Assembly (NCBI RefSeq): GCF_002019735.1
Contig: NZ_KV917378.1
Coordinates: 3,436,869-3,500,868 of the forward strand
Direction: 5' to 3'
Source: Salipaludibacillus agaradhaerens
GTDB taxonomy: Bacteria; Bacillota; Bacilli; Bacillales; Salisediminibacteriaceae
Length of the DNA stretch: 64,000 nucleotides
Shown: positions 1 through 9,457 of the stretch, one piece after another
How positions within the stretch are numbered: the stretch's first letter is position 1
Layout of the letters: each line of letters begins with the position of its first letter
The notes under the pieces: model-generated
What the model was told of the DNA's origin: nothing
Seen by the model: the letters and a program-made list of their open reading frames with translations, nothing else
Databases searched by the model: none
Translations under genes and position numbers: made by a program

Positions 1-1668
1 CTGGCCGCGTTAATAGGAGTGGTATCAGTTGGTTTATTTGTTACGGGTTGCAATAATAATGACAATGAGGTAACGATGGAGTCTAATGACAGTAACGACC
101 ATGAAGTGAACGACCACAATGACTTAGACAATGAAGGAAATGAACTTTCTGCAGATCAAACATTAATTTTCGCCCGAGGAGGAGATTCTGTTAGTCTTGA
201 TTATGCTAGTGTCACAGATGGCGAGTCTTCCCGTGTGACAACACAAATTTACGAGACGTTAATTGAATTTGATAATAATTCGTTTGATATTGGTCCAGGA
301 CTCGCAGAAGACTGGGATATGGAGGAGGGCGGATTGGAATACACGTTCTATTTAAGGGAAGGTGTGACGTTTCATGATGGGACACCATTTAATGCTGACG
401 CCGTGAAACTAAACTTTGAGCGATGGGCTGACCCTAATCATGAGTATCACTTTGCCGAGGAAGGTTATACGTACAGCGTTTATGGGACACAGTTCGGTGG
501 CTTCAGTGGTGACGAGGACCACGTGATTGAGGAAATAAACGTCATAAATGACTATGAAATTCAATTTGTGTTAAAAGAACCATTGGGGTCCTTTATGCAA
601 AATATGGGTATGAGCTATTTCGCTATTACCTCCCCAGCTGCATTTGAAGAGTATGGACCATTAATTAATGAAAATCCTGTGGGAACTGGGCCATTTAAGT
701 TTGTGAGTTGGAGCCGTGATGATCGTATTGTATTGGAGAAAAATGAAGCGTATTGGCAGGACGGTTATCCGAAGCTTGATCAGGTCATTTTTCAAGTCAT
801 TCCAGACAATGCCGCTCGGCTGACAGCACTTCGTTCCGGAGAAATTGATATTATGGATGGACTCAATCCAGATGATGTTCCCGTCCTTGAAGGGGAGGCG
901 GGCATTCAAGTATTTGAAGGTGCAACTAATAATGTCGGATATTTAGGTTTTCACGTGGATAAAGAGCCGTTTAATGACCCTGCTGTTAGGCAAGCGCTAA
1001 ATTATGCCATTGATAAAGAAACGTTAATTATGACACTTTACGCTGGTCTAGCAGAGCCTGCTAAAAATGCCGTGCCACCCGGATATCTCGGTTACAACGA
1101 TCATATTCAACCTTACGCTTATGATCCTGAACGTGCTCTAGAGCTATTAGCTGAGGCCGGTTATGAAGATGGCTTCGAATTTGACCTATGGACGATGCCT
1201 GTGTCAAGACCATACATGCACGATCCAGAAAAGGCAGCTGAAGTTATGCAGGCGAATTTTTCGGAGATTGGTCTGACTGCGAACATAGTGACGATGGAAT
1301 GGGCGACTTATTTAGAACGGACAGAGCAAGGGGAGCATGACGTATTTATGCTCGGCTGGTCAGGGGTAAATGGTGATCCAGATTATTTTCTAAGTAATCT
1401 TCTTCATGGAGATGCCATACCAGGAGGGAATAGAAGTTTTTACCAAAATGATGACGTGGATCGACTGTTAAATGAAGCAAAGCGACAAGTGGAAGAGGAG
1501 ACAAGAGCGGATCTGTACGAAGAAGCACAAAGTATCATCCATGAGGACGCGCCGATGATTCCGTTAGTTCACTCTACCCCTGTTCTTGCTGGTAGTGATA
1601 GCGTTAAAGATTATGTTCCACATCCTTCCACAAATGAAGTGTTGACACATGTGTATTTAGCTGACTGA
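1..1668 (+). CDS. Oligopeptide/dipeptide ABC transporter substrate-binding lipoprotein (5' partial)
   Basis: This is a family 5 (DppA/OppA/NikA type) extracellular solute-binding protein that captures peptides or similar ligands outside the membrane. The reading frame is open to base 1, so the true start lies upstream of the window. What remains of the signal peptide ends in a lipobox, VTGC, with the lipidated Cys at 49-51. An acidic Asn/Asp/Glu-rich linker follows. The mature part shows family signatures such as YTFYLREGVTFHDGTPF, NPVGTGPFKF and VRQALNYAIDK. Two permease genes of the matching class follow, so it is the first visible gene of the operon. Which ligand it binds cannot be told from sequence; peptide is the most likely. 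Confidence 0.9.
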   Translation: MAALIGVVSVGLFVTGCNNNDNEVTMESNDSNDHEVNDHNDLDNEGNELSADQTLIFARGGDSVSLDYASVTDGESSRVTTQIYETLIEFDNNSFDIGPGLAEDWDMEEGGLEYTFYLREGVTFHDGTPFNADAVKLNFERWADPNHEYHFAEEGYTYSVYGTQFGGFSGDEDHVIEEINVINDYEIQFVLKEPLGSFMQNMGMSYFAITSPAAFEEYGPLINENPVGTGPFKFVSWSRDDRIVLEKNEAYWQDGYPKLDQVIFQVIPDNAARLTALRSGEIDIMDGLNPDDVPVLEGEAGIQVFEGATNNVGYLGFHVDKEPFNDPAVRQALNYAIDKETLIMTLYAGLAEPAKNAVPPGYLGYNDHIQPYAYDPERALELLAEAGYEDGFEFDLWTMPVSRPYMHDPEKAAEVMQANFSEIGLTANIVTMEWATYLERTEQGEHDVFMLGWSGVNGDPDYFLSNLLHGDAIPGGNRSFYQNDDVDRLLNEAKRQVEEETRADLYEEAQSIIHEDAPMIPLVHSTPVLAGSDSVKDYVPHPSTNEVLTHVYLAD

Positions 1669-1675
1669 TAAGCAT

Positions 1676-1711
1676 GAGTAGAGCGCGTGTTTCAGCATGA
1701 ACGCTCTGCTC
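1676..1711 (+). other. Intercistronic hairpin after the binding-protein gene
   Basis: Arms GAGTAGAGCG (1676-1685) and CGCTCTGCTC (1702-1711) pair over 10 bp with one G-T pair. No T-run follows, so it looks like an mRNA stabiliser or partial attenuator between the binding protein and permease genes rather than a full terminator. Confidence 0.5.
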
Positions 1712-1761
1712 CTTCTTCAATGAGACTGAATAGTGATAACTATGTATGAATAGGGATTGAG

Positions 1762-2772
1762 GTGAACAAGGTGATCTCTTATACGGCCAGGCGTTTATTA
1801 ATGCTTATTCCAGTTTTAATCGGCATGTCGCTCATTACTTTTTCAATCGTCCACCTTATTCCAGGAAATCCTGCCCAAACCATTCTTGGAGAACAAGCAA
1901 CACCTCAAGCTATTGCTGATTTAGAAGAAAATTTGGGGCTTAATGAACCGTACCTTGTACAGTATGGACTTTATATGAGGGATTTGGCACAAGGGGATTT
2001 AGGGACATCTTTAAGGACGAATCGCCCGATAAATGAAGAACTCTGGCCTTTCTTGGCTGCTACTATTGAGTTAACGATTTTCGCCATGATATTTGCTCTC
2101 ATTGTCGGGGTAAACGCTGGAATTTTAAGTGCATGGAAACAAGGGTCCTTGTTTGATTACATGAGTATGTTCATTGCCCTCATTGGCGTCTCTATGCCTA
2201 TTTTTTGGTTAGGATTAATGGAACAGTGGATTTTTGCACAGGAACTTGGCTGGCTTCCTGCATTTGGGCGTGAGAATCCTCGCGATCCCATTGATACCAC
2301 CACTCATTTTTATTTGTTAGATGCTCTTATAGCTGGACGTCCTGATCAGTGGTGGACAGCTTTTAAACATTTGATTTTGCCGGGGATCGCATTAGGCACG
2401 ATTCCAATGGCCATCATTGCAAGAATGACACGGTCAAGCATGTTAGAAGTACTACGTTCTGATTATATTAGGACGGTGGTGGCAAAAGGATCCGGAACGA
2501 TTGCTGTAATTTATCGGCACGGGTTTAAAAATGCCATCATCCCAGTATTAACTGTGGCTGGTTTACAAACCGGGACCCTTCTTGGAGGGGCCATTCTCAC
2601 AGAGACGATTTTTAGTTGGCCAGGTATTGGTAGATATGTTTATGAAGCTATTGGAACGAGAGATTATCCTGTTATTCAATCAGGTATTTTGGTCATAGCG
2701 ACGTTATTTGTGTTAATTAATCTTACTGTTGATTTGTTATATAGCTATATAGATCCTCGTATTAAGTATTAG
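1762..2772 (+). CDS. Peptide ABC transporter permease, DppB/OppB type
   Basis: This is the first inner-membrane channel subunit of the peptide importer. The 336-residue protein begins with the family's typical N-terminal transmembrane helix followed by HLIPGNPAQ, and has several more membrane segments. Near the C-terminus it carries the ABC-permease loop that docks the ATPase (around VAKGSGTIAVIYRHGFKNA), then the conserved GGAILTETIFSWPGIGRYVYEAI segment. The start is GTG, preceded by a weak purine-rich site (AGGGATTGAG). It lies 93 bases after the binding-protein gene and 27 bases before the second permease, so the three form one operon. No ATPase gene follows; it must be upstream of the window or elsewhere. 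Confidence 0.92.
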   Translation: MNKVISYTARRLLMLIPVLIGMSLITFSIVHLIPGNPAQTILGEQATPQAIADLEENLGLNEPYLVQYGLYMRDLAQGDLGTSLRTNRPINEELWPFLAATIELTIFAMIFALIVGVNAGILSAWKQGSLFDYMSMFIALIGVSMPIFWLGLMEQWIFAQELGWLPAFGRENPRDPIDTTTHFYLLDALIAGRPDQWWTAFKHLILPGIALGTIPMAIIARMTRSSMLEVLRSDYIRTVVAKGSGTIAVIYRHGFKNAIIPVLTVAGLQTGTLLGGAILTETIFSWPGIGRYVYEAIGTRDYPVIQSGILVIATLFVLINLTVDLLYSYIDPRIKY

Positions 2773-2799
2773 ACTGGAAATGTGAGGGAGAGAGGAGAT

Positions 2800-3699
2800 A
2801 TGAAAGACGTGACAATGAAACAGAAAAGAATGTACTCAAATTCCAGTAATGAAGACGTGATTTCTCCTTGGAAAGAAGCTTATTGGCATGTTCGTAAAAA
2901 TAAGTGGGCCTTAACGGGCTTTTTCATTATTATCAGCTTTATTTTAGTAGGTCTCTTTGCCCCATTACTGACACATTATTCGTATGATTCGATGAATGCT
3001 ACTGATCGACTTCGTTCTCCTGATAGTGAGTATTGGTTTGGCACCGATGATTTGGGAAGAGACATTTTTACGCGAATTGTTTATGGCGCTAGGATTTCCT
3101 TGCAAGTTGGTTTTTTTGCTGTAACAGGGGCGCTCATTTTCGGGACGGCTCTCGGCGTTATTGCTGGCTTCTATCGTGGGTGGCTCGATATGATTATCTC
3201 CCGGATATTTGATATCATGTTAGCATTTCCGAGTATATTGCTAGCCATAGCTATCGTCGCTATTCTTGGTCCCTCTTTACAAAATGCGTTAATAGCAATA
3301 GCCATTATAAATGTGCCAATTTTTGGGCGGCTAGTACGTTCGAAAGTCATTTCAATCAGACAAGAAGAGTATATTCTAGCAGCGAAAGCCCAAGGAATGA
3401 AAAATAGCCGTATATTGTGGCAACACATATTGCCTAATAGTTTGGCACCGATAATTGTTCAAGCCACATTAGGGTTTGGGACAGCCATTTTAGAAGCTGC
3501 AGCACTGGGCTTTTTAGGCTTGGGTGCCCAGCCTCCAATACCTGAGTGGGGAAGAATGCTTTCCGATGCGAGACAATACATTCAGAGTGCTCCATGGCTC
3601 ATGTTGTTTCCTGGACTTTCTATAATGCTGGCTGTATTGGGTTTTAATATGATAGGAGATGGTTTACGAGACGTGCTCGATCCAAAAATGAAACAATAA
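2800..3699 (+). CDS. Peptide ABC transporter permease, DppC/OppC type
   Basis: This is the second channel subunit of the peptide importer, 299 residues. It has the DppC layout: a cytoplasmic N-terminal tail (about 35 residues), one membrane helix, a short extracellular part containing YWFGTDDLGRDIFTRIVYGAR (the OppC_N signature), then the five-helix permease core. The ATPase-docking loop is around EYILAAKAQGMKNSRILWQHILPN. I chose ATG 2800 because GAGGGAG at 2784-2790 sits 9 bases before it; a GTG at 2782 lies within that ribosome site. It is the last gene of the operon and is followed by a copy of the dispersed repeat. Confidence 0.9.
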   Translation: MKDVTMKQKRMYSNSSNEDVISPWKEAYWHVRKNKWALTGFFIIISFILVGLFAPLLTHYSYDSMNATDRLRSPDSEYWFGTDDLGRDIFTRIVYGARISLQVGFFAVTGALIFGTALGVIAGFYRGWLDMIISRIFDIMLAFPSILLAIAIVAILGPSLQNALIAIAIINVPIFGRLVRSKVISIRQEEYILAAKAQGMKNSRILWQHILPNSLAPIIVQATLGFGTAILEAAALGFLGLGAQPPIPEWGRMLSDARQYIQSAPWLMLFPGLSIMLAVLGFNMIGDGLRDVLDPKMKQ

Positions 3700-3704
3700 G
3701 AGTA

Positions 3705-3862
3705 TTTATCACAAATAGCCGTCCGTGAAACTCCCTGCTCAAAATAGAGAGGGTAGCTAAATCTATTTAGGCAGGAGAAAACGGTCGCTCATGTCTTGAT
3801 TCACGCACCTACAATCAGTGGAGGAAGAACGAAAACGACCATTGATTTTAGGTGCGTTTTAT
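3705..3862 (+). repeat. bcr1-like dispersed structured repeat, copy A
   Basis: Full-length copy (158 bp), flanked by TTTAT at 3705-3709 and 3858-3862, starting 5 bases after the permease stop. It contains CCGT/ACGG outer pairing, a CTCC-type stem closed around a purine-rich loop (GAGAGGGTAGC), and a 3' hairpin. In that hairpin the lower stem is GCACCTA/TAGGTGC, whereas copy C has AACGATC/GATCGTT at the same place. The change on both sides shows that pairing is kept while sequence varies. Confidence 0.85.
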
Positions 3863-4711
3863 GTTGCAAGCCGTCGCACATATGACGGCTTGTTTATATT
3901 TATTGAGATGTAATACTCTCCTACAGTTAGTCTATACAGCGAATGAAGTCCTGATTTCTAGTTCAAGAGTTTGTTCAACAGTGGAATTGGTTCTTTTGAC
4001 CTAATTGTTCGACAAAAACTGAAAGTTAGAAAGGTTTTTTTTATGTTGATATGTCCTTTTTTCAATAATACATAAGGAAAGAGAGCCACAGAAGTTGTAT
4101 TCAAGGGAAAATTAAACCGGTAAGATCTCACTTTCATTATGATTGATATTTAAGAGATTAATAGCTGAAAATCTTATTCTCATGGTGAAAGCACTGTGTA
4201 CTGATCAGAAGAAATACGATACTTCTTTCCTGACGCCATAGGTGAGTTAGAGTAGGGGAAGTTCGACATTTTTTTAAATTTAAATGCATCTTATATGTCT
4301 CAAAAATGTAATAACAGACAAATTTTCTATAAAACTATCGTTACTAAATGACAGAATTTCTCTATTTTCATTGTATAAGGAGAACTATTGACTTATTTTT
4401 ATCAGAAAATAGTGAATTTTTGCTAATTTGACGTTAAAATGCTGGATAGAAGTACGTCACAACGATTGTGGACACGTTTGAACAAGAAGGGAGGACCACA
4501 TATGACGTGTTCATAGATGTAAGTTAACCTCCAGCTTAAGTAAAACTATTTACCTAATTTCTCTACTTTTGATTCTCATTTCCACGACTGATTTCTTTCA
4601 AGCATCATGTACTCATTTCAAAATGACAACCTTCATTTTCCATAAGAATTGACTGAATAGCCATAATTGACAATGTGATAAGATCCACATTATTAAAAGG
4701 GAGTGGTTGAT
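3863..4711. other. AT-rich intergenic region without a recognisable gene
   Basis: About 850 bases between the peptide permease operon and the protease gene. I see no plausible ORF, RNA gene or strong terminator. A TTGACA box at 4667-4672 with a CATTAT-like element at 4688-4693 is the best promoter candidate for the protease. It would start transcription almost on the ribosome site, so I do not call it. The length suggests a complex control region, as is usual for secreted proteases, but no specific site can be named. Confidence 0.4.
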
Positions 4712-7700
4712 TTGCTAAGAAATAAACAGAGACAGCAGGGGATTATATGGATGATGGTGGTTGTTCTTATCATGCCAATGATCATGCCGCAAATAGTAAG
4801 TGCTACAAGTAATGGAACGTCTACTTCCTATTTAGAAGAGATGGATCAAGACGCACCTGTAGAGGTAGCCGATCATCTGATAGATGAATTTGATGATGAG
4901 GAATATGTGACATTCTTATTAAAAATGAAAGAGCAAGTAGATACAGACAAAATCGCTACGGATGTAGCTGCAAATAATATTCAAGTAGCTGGTACGACAG
5001 ATTTAACGCTTGCACAGCGAACAGCGATCGTTTCCGAGCTTCGGGCGACAGCTACAGAATCACAAGTTGAAGTAAAAGATTTTTTATTAAAAGAAAAAGA
5101 GAATGGTAATGTTCAAGAAATAGAATCTTTTTATATTGTGAATGCTTTAGCAGTAACAGCAAATAAAGAGACATTGGAAGCTTTAGAATCGTATGCTGAG
5201 ATAGATAAAATCCTTCCCAATGAGACGAGAGAACTACATGAAACCACTCGTACTCACGTGGAAGATGAGAATGCACCTTCAGAATTGCCACAAACGTCAG
5301 ACCCAGAAGTAGAATGGAATATTGAGCAAATAGAAGCGCCGGATGTGTGGGAAATGGGCATCGATGGTTCGGGAATTGTCATCGCCTCGATTGATACTGG
5401 CGTGGAATGGGATCACCCTGCTTTAATAAACCAATATCGCGGTTTTGATGCTTCCACTGGAGAAGTAAATCATGAATTTAATTGGTTTGATGCTACCGTT
5501 GGAGAAGATGTCCCGTATGATGATTTAGATCACGGCACACATGTGACAGGAACGATGGTAGGAGTTGAAGAAGATGGTTCAAATAAAATTGGCGTAGCAC
5601 CTGGCGCTCAATGGATTGGTGTTAAGGCCTTTACTGACGATGGCGGCACAGATATGGACTTGCTGGCAGCAGGTGAATGGATACTTGCGCCAACAGATGA
5701 AGACGGGAATCCTCATCCTGAATATGCCCCTGATATCGTGAATAACTCTTGGGGAGGAGGCCCTGGGCTAGATGAATGGTATCGACCGATGGTACAAAAT
5801 TGGCGTGCCGCTGGTATCTTTCCAGAGTTCTCTGCAGGTAACACATCACTAACTAATCCTGGAGGTCTTGGCTCTGTAGCTAATCCAGCCAATTACCCAG
5901 AATCTTTTGCTACAGGAGCGACGAATGCTAATAATGAATTAGCCAGTTTCTCTTTGCAAGGACCTTCCCCATATGACGAAATTAAACCGGAAGTCAGTGC
6001 ACCAGGAGTCAATATTCGCTCTGCTGTTTCAGGTGGAGGGTATGAAGGAGGATGGAATGGCACATCAATGGCTGGTCCTCACACCTCTGCACTCGCTGCT
6101 TTATTGTTACAAGTAGATTCTTCTTTGACAGTGGACGAGCTTGAAGACATTATAATGACGACATCGACACCAGCTACAGACAGTCAATTCCCAGAAACCC
6201 CTAACAACGGGTATGGGGCTGGAATTATTAATGCATATGAAGCTGTTACAGCCGTTAGTGATGGATTAGGTCGGTTGAGTGGTAGTGTTTTACAGGAGGG
6301 AGAAGATTCTGAGCCGCCTGTTCTCCAACATACGCCACCTGAAGAGGTGTTCGAAGGAATTGCTCTTCCACTTGAGGTAAGTGCGGAAGATAATGTGAGT
6401 GTCACATCGGTTATATTAATGTATGAAGACGATGGGGAATGGAAGGAGCTAGAGACACAACGAAAAAGTGGTGATTACCGGGCAGGCATTTATAAGGCGA
6501 ACATGCCTGCTGACGCCATTATAGCTCCTGAAATAACGTATTATTGGGTTGTTGAAGATTTTGGAGGTCATACGGTTGAAAGTGACGTTTATACGGTAGA
6601 GGTCCACGACTCTGTTACGACAGGATATGTTCAAGATTTTGAAACTTATCCGGCTGGATGGTTGAGTTTTGGACAAAACAACAGCTGGGAATGGGGAAGG
6701 CCAAAAGTTGGACCTTCATCTGCTTATTCCGGTGATCATGTATATGGTACAAACTTAGCTGGTGATTATGCAGATGATATGGACGCTACGTTGATTTTGC
6801 CCCCAGTGCAAGTGCCTGATAAGGGAGACTTCTTCCTCGAGTATCATGAATGGTTTGAGTTTGAGATAAACTATGATTATGGCTATGTCGTTGTCTCTAC
6901 CGATGATATGGATACATGGGATATTGTGCGGACAGTGAATGGCGTATCGGATGAATGGGAATCAGCATATGTTGATTTAAGTGACTATGCTGGGGAACGC
7001 ATCATTGTTGGATTTAATGCGTATTCTGATTTCCTTATTACCGAGTCTGGTTGGTATATTGATGATGTATCATTAACCGATGAGGTTCAAAATACAGATG
7101 GTGGAAAAATGGAATTAGGTATTATTGATTCTGGGTTAAGTTTGTATTCCTCGTTTGGCTCCAAAGCAAATGGACTTGGACGTACAAATGGATTGCACTT
7201 AGGACGAACACCTACAAACCCTGCTGAGCATGTTCCACCAAAAGGAAAAGAGAGAGAATTGATTGCTCCTGAACAGAAAACAGATCAGCGACAGAAAGAT
7301 AAAGACAGTTCAGGTGATGAACAAACGACCGCTGGATTACCGCTTGCAGCGACTGTAAAAGTGAACGAAACAGGTCGACGAACACAAACTAATCCAGCAA
7401 GTGGCGCATTTTCATTAACACATCCAGCTGGTCAATTCACAGTAAGGGCCGAAGCATACGGTTTCCATCCTTCTGAAAAAGAAGTATCCATTGAAGCTGA
7501 TGAGACAGCAGCTGTACACTTTATGTTGGATGAACTAGGTGTTGGATCTGTTTCGGGAGCTGTTTTAAATGAAATTACTGAAGAACCAGTTGAAGGGGCT
7601 ACTTTAATGCTTAAGGAAGACCCTCGAATTTCAGCAGTAAAATCGGATGAAGAGGGCCGTTATTCTATTGAAGCATATGAAGGGACCTATACGTTAAAAG

Positions 7701-9133
7701 TTGTGGCGCCATCTTATTATAGTTATGAAACAGAGATAACCATTGAGGAAGATGACATGACAATAGCAGATATTGCTCTAACACCTTTTATAGGGTATCC
7801 TGGTGAAATTAGCTATGATGATGGAACAGCTGAAAATGCTCGTGTTTTCTATGAAGCAGGCAATGGATGGGCAGTTAGAATGTCTCTTGAAGAGGGACAA
7901 GAGAAAGCCCTTCTCACAGGTGGATTACTCCATTTTTGGGATACTGAATGGCCACAACCAGGCGGTACAGACTTTCAATTAGCGGTCTATGATGCTGAAG
8001 GTAACGGCGGTGCCCCAGGTGAGAAAATTGCTGGGCCAATTGATGCAGAAGCATTGCGTGATGGATCTTGGACGCACGTAGATTTGAGTCAGGAAGGGAT
8101 TATTGTCGACAGTGATTTTTATTTGGTTTATATTCAGACAGATGATAATCCACATGCGCCAGGTTTGGCAACAGACGAAAATGGGCCTTTTTCAGAACGA
8201 AACTGGGAGTTTGTTGGAGGGGAATTCTCACAAACACCAGCAGATGAAGGAAATTATATGATTCGTGCATTAGTTGATTATGAGGTGACAGTACCAGAGA
8301 TTACCTCACCGGAAGACGGCTATATGACAAATGATGAAATAGTAACAGTAGAAGGAAATGGTTCACGAGACATTGATATGATTATTTATAACCAAGGTGA
8401 GGAAGCAGGAAACACAACAACAGATGACAAGGGCTTTTTCTCAGTTGATATCACACTAAACGACGGTGAAAATAAATTAACTGCAATAGCTGAAACACCA
8501 TCAGGATCGAGTGGTGAGTCTGATCCAATTACTGTTATTCTTGATCAAGAGGCGCCAGAGTTGGAAATCCTCAGTCCAAAAGAGGGGGATAAGCTAAACA
8601 GTGAAACAGTTAGAGTAGAAGGAAGTGCCACGGATGAGTATCTTGACCACGTGACTGTTAATGGGGCGAAGGCAGAGTTAGACGAGGAAGGGTTCTTTTC
8701 CCATAGAATTATGTTAGATGAAGGAGAAAATGAGATAACAGTTAAAGCAGTTGACGGGGCAGGTAATGAGTCAGTAGAAACATTGACGGTTCACGCTAAT
8801 TTTGGTAAGTATGTCTTATCTGACATTACCCCAGTAGAAGATACAGAACTCAAAGCAGGTGAGACGGTGCTTGTGAGTTTTCATGCAGAGGAAGGGCTCG
8901 ATAGCTCATTCGTCATTCGAATGCCTTTAACGAATCTACCATCTGCTAACAGAACTGGAAATGCAACAGAACTGCCAATGAGAGAACAATCACCAGGTTA
9001 TTATGTAGGCTACTACACGGCTACGTCTAATGTGAAAGCTAATGGAGCAGAAGTTGAAGTTATTGCGCGAGATGACTTCGATAACGAAGTAAGGGCGGTG
9101 GCAGATGGCAAATTGTTTATAAACGTTGATTAA
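4712..9133 (+). CDS. bpr: Secreted subtilisin-family serine protease, bacillopeptidase F type
   Basis: This is an exported S8 endopeptidase that degrades proteins outside the cell. The 1473-residue preproprotein has a signal peptide (first ~35 residues), an acidic inhibitor-like propeptide (about 45-170) and a subtilisin domain. The triad is Asp228 (in SIDTGVEW), His274 (in DHGTHVTG) and Ser452 (in GTSMAGP), with the oxyanion Asn in NNSWGGG. A jellyroll/MAM-like region (about 640-800), carboxypeptidase-regulatory-like beta domains (about 880-1020) and repeated Ig-like modules (about 1190-1370) follow. Domain order and size match bacillopeptidase F (about 1430 residues in B. subtilis). Start is TTG 4712, 8 bases after AAGGGAG; GTG 4703 overlaps that ribosome site. 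It is a single-gene unit closed by a strong terminator. Some of the C-terminal half is probably removed during maturation, which is family inference. Confidence 0.88.
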   Translation: MLRNKQRQQGIIWMMVVVLIMPMIMPQIVSATSNGTSTSYLEEMDQDAPVEVADHLIDEFDDEEYVTFLLKMKEQVDTDKIATDVAANNIQVAGTTDLTLAQRTAIVSELRATATESQVEVKDFLLKEKENGNVQEIESFYIVNALAVTANKETLEALESYAEIDKILPNETRELHETTRTHVEDENAPSELPQTSDPEVEWNIEQIEAPDVWEMGIDGSGIVIASIDTGVEWDHPALINQYRGFDASTGEVNHEFNWFDATVGEDVPYDDLDHGTHVTGTMVGVEEDGSNKIGVAPGAQWIGVKAFTDDGGTDMDLLAAGEWILAPTDEDGNPHPEYAPDIVNNSWGGGPGLDEWYRPMVQNWRAAGIFPEFSAGNTSLTNPGGLGSVANPANYPESFATGATNANNELASFSLQGPSPYDEIKPEVSAPGVNIRSAVSGGGYEGGWNGTSMAGPHTSALAALLLQVDSSLTVDELEDIIMTTSTPATDSQFPETPNNGYGAGIINAYEAVTAVSDGLGRLSGSVLQEGEDSEPPVLQHTPPEEVFEGIALPLEVSAEDNVSVTSVILMYEDDGEWKELETQRKSGDYRAGIYKANMPADAIIAPEITYYWVVEDFGGHTVESDVYTVEVHDSVTTGYVQDFETYPAGWLSFGQNNSWEWGRPKVGPSSAYSGDHVYGTNLAGDYADDMDATLILPPVQVPDKGDFFLEYHEWFEFEINYDYGYVVVSTDDMDTWDIVRTVNGVSDEWESAYVDLSDYAGERIIVGFNAYSDFLITESGWYIDDVSLTDEVQNTDGGKMELGIIDSGLSLYSSFGSKANGLGRTNGLHLGRTPTNPAEHVPPKGKERELIAPEQKTDQRQKDKDSSGDEQTTAGLPLAATVKVNETGRRTQTNPASGAFSLTHPAGQFTVRAEAYGFHPSEKEVSIEADETAAVHFMLDELGVGSVSGAVLNEITEEPVEGATLMLKEDPRISAVKSDEEGRYSIEAYEGTYTLKVVAPSYYSYETEITIEEDDMTIADIALTPFIGYPGEISYDDGTAENARVFYEAGNGWAVRMSLEEGQEKALLTGGLLHFWDTEWPQPGGTDFQLAVYDAEGNGGAPGEKIAGPIDAEALRDGSWTHVDLSQEGIIVDSDFYLVYIQTDDNPHAPGLATDENGPFSERNWEFVGGEFSQTPADEGNYMIRALVDYEVTVPEITSPEDGYMTNDEIVTVEGNGSRDIDMIIYNQGEEAGNTTTDDKGFFSVDITLNDGENKLTAIAETPSGSSGESDPITVILDQEAPELEILSPKEGDKLNSETVRVEGSATDEYLDHVTVNGAKAELDEEGFFSHRIMLDEGENEITVKAVDGAGNESVETLTVHANFGKYVLSDITPVEDTELKAGETVLVSFHAEEGLDSSFVIRMPLTNLPSANRTGNATELPMREQSPGYYVGYYTATSNVKANGAEVEVIARDDFDNEVRAVADGKLFINVD

Positions 9134-9182
9134 TAGAAATAGAGCTTATGACTGCTGGACACCCTAGAAATAACTTAACAAT

Positions 9183-9223
9183 GGATTCGATCATCGTATA
9201 CTGATGATCGAATCCTTTTTTTA
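9183..9223 (+). terminator. Rho-independent terminator of the protease gene
   Basis: Perfect 13-bp stem GGATTCGATCATC / GATGATCGAATCC (9183-9195 / 9203-9215) with a 7-base loop, followed directly by T7. Confidence 0.93.
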
Positions 9224-9457
9224 TTGTCTATCTTTTCAATGATGTTAGGGGGGATGATAACCCAATCATTTAGTGAGGACACCTAATATATAAGGCTTTT
9301 TATGCAAGATAAACAACACGTACTCCAATTTAATGAAAGAAAAATAAAGGCAAAAGTCCTAACATTTTTTAATCAAAAATGGGTTTAATTAACTTGAATT
9401 GTTTATAGATTAAATGGTACTTTAGGAGAGGTTCTAAAGTCATAGAGGAGAGTATAT

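Noticed and set aside
9224-9457. Sigma-D promoter for the chemoreceptor gene
   Set aside because: No CCGAT-type -10 box at 15 bases from a TAAA was found in the upstream region.
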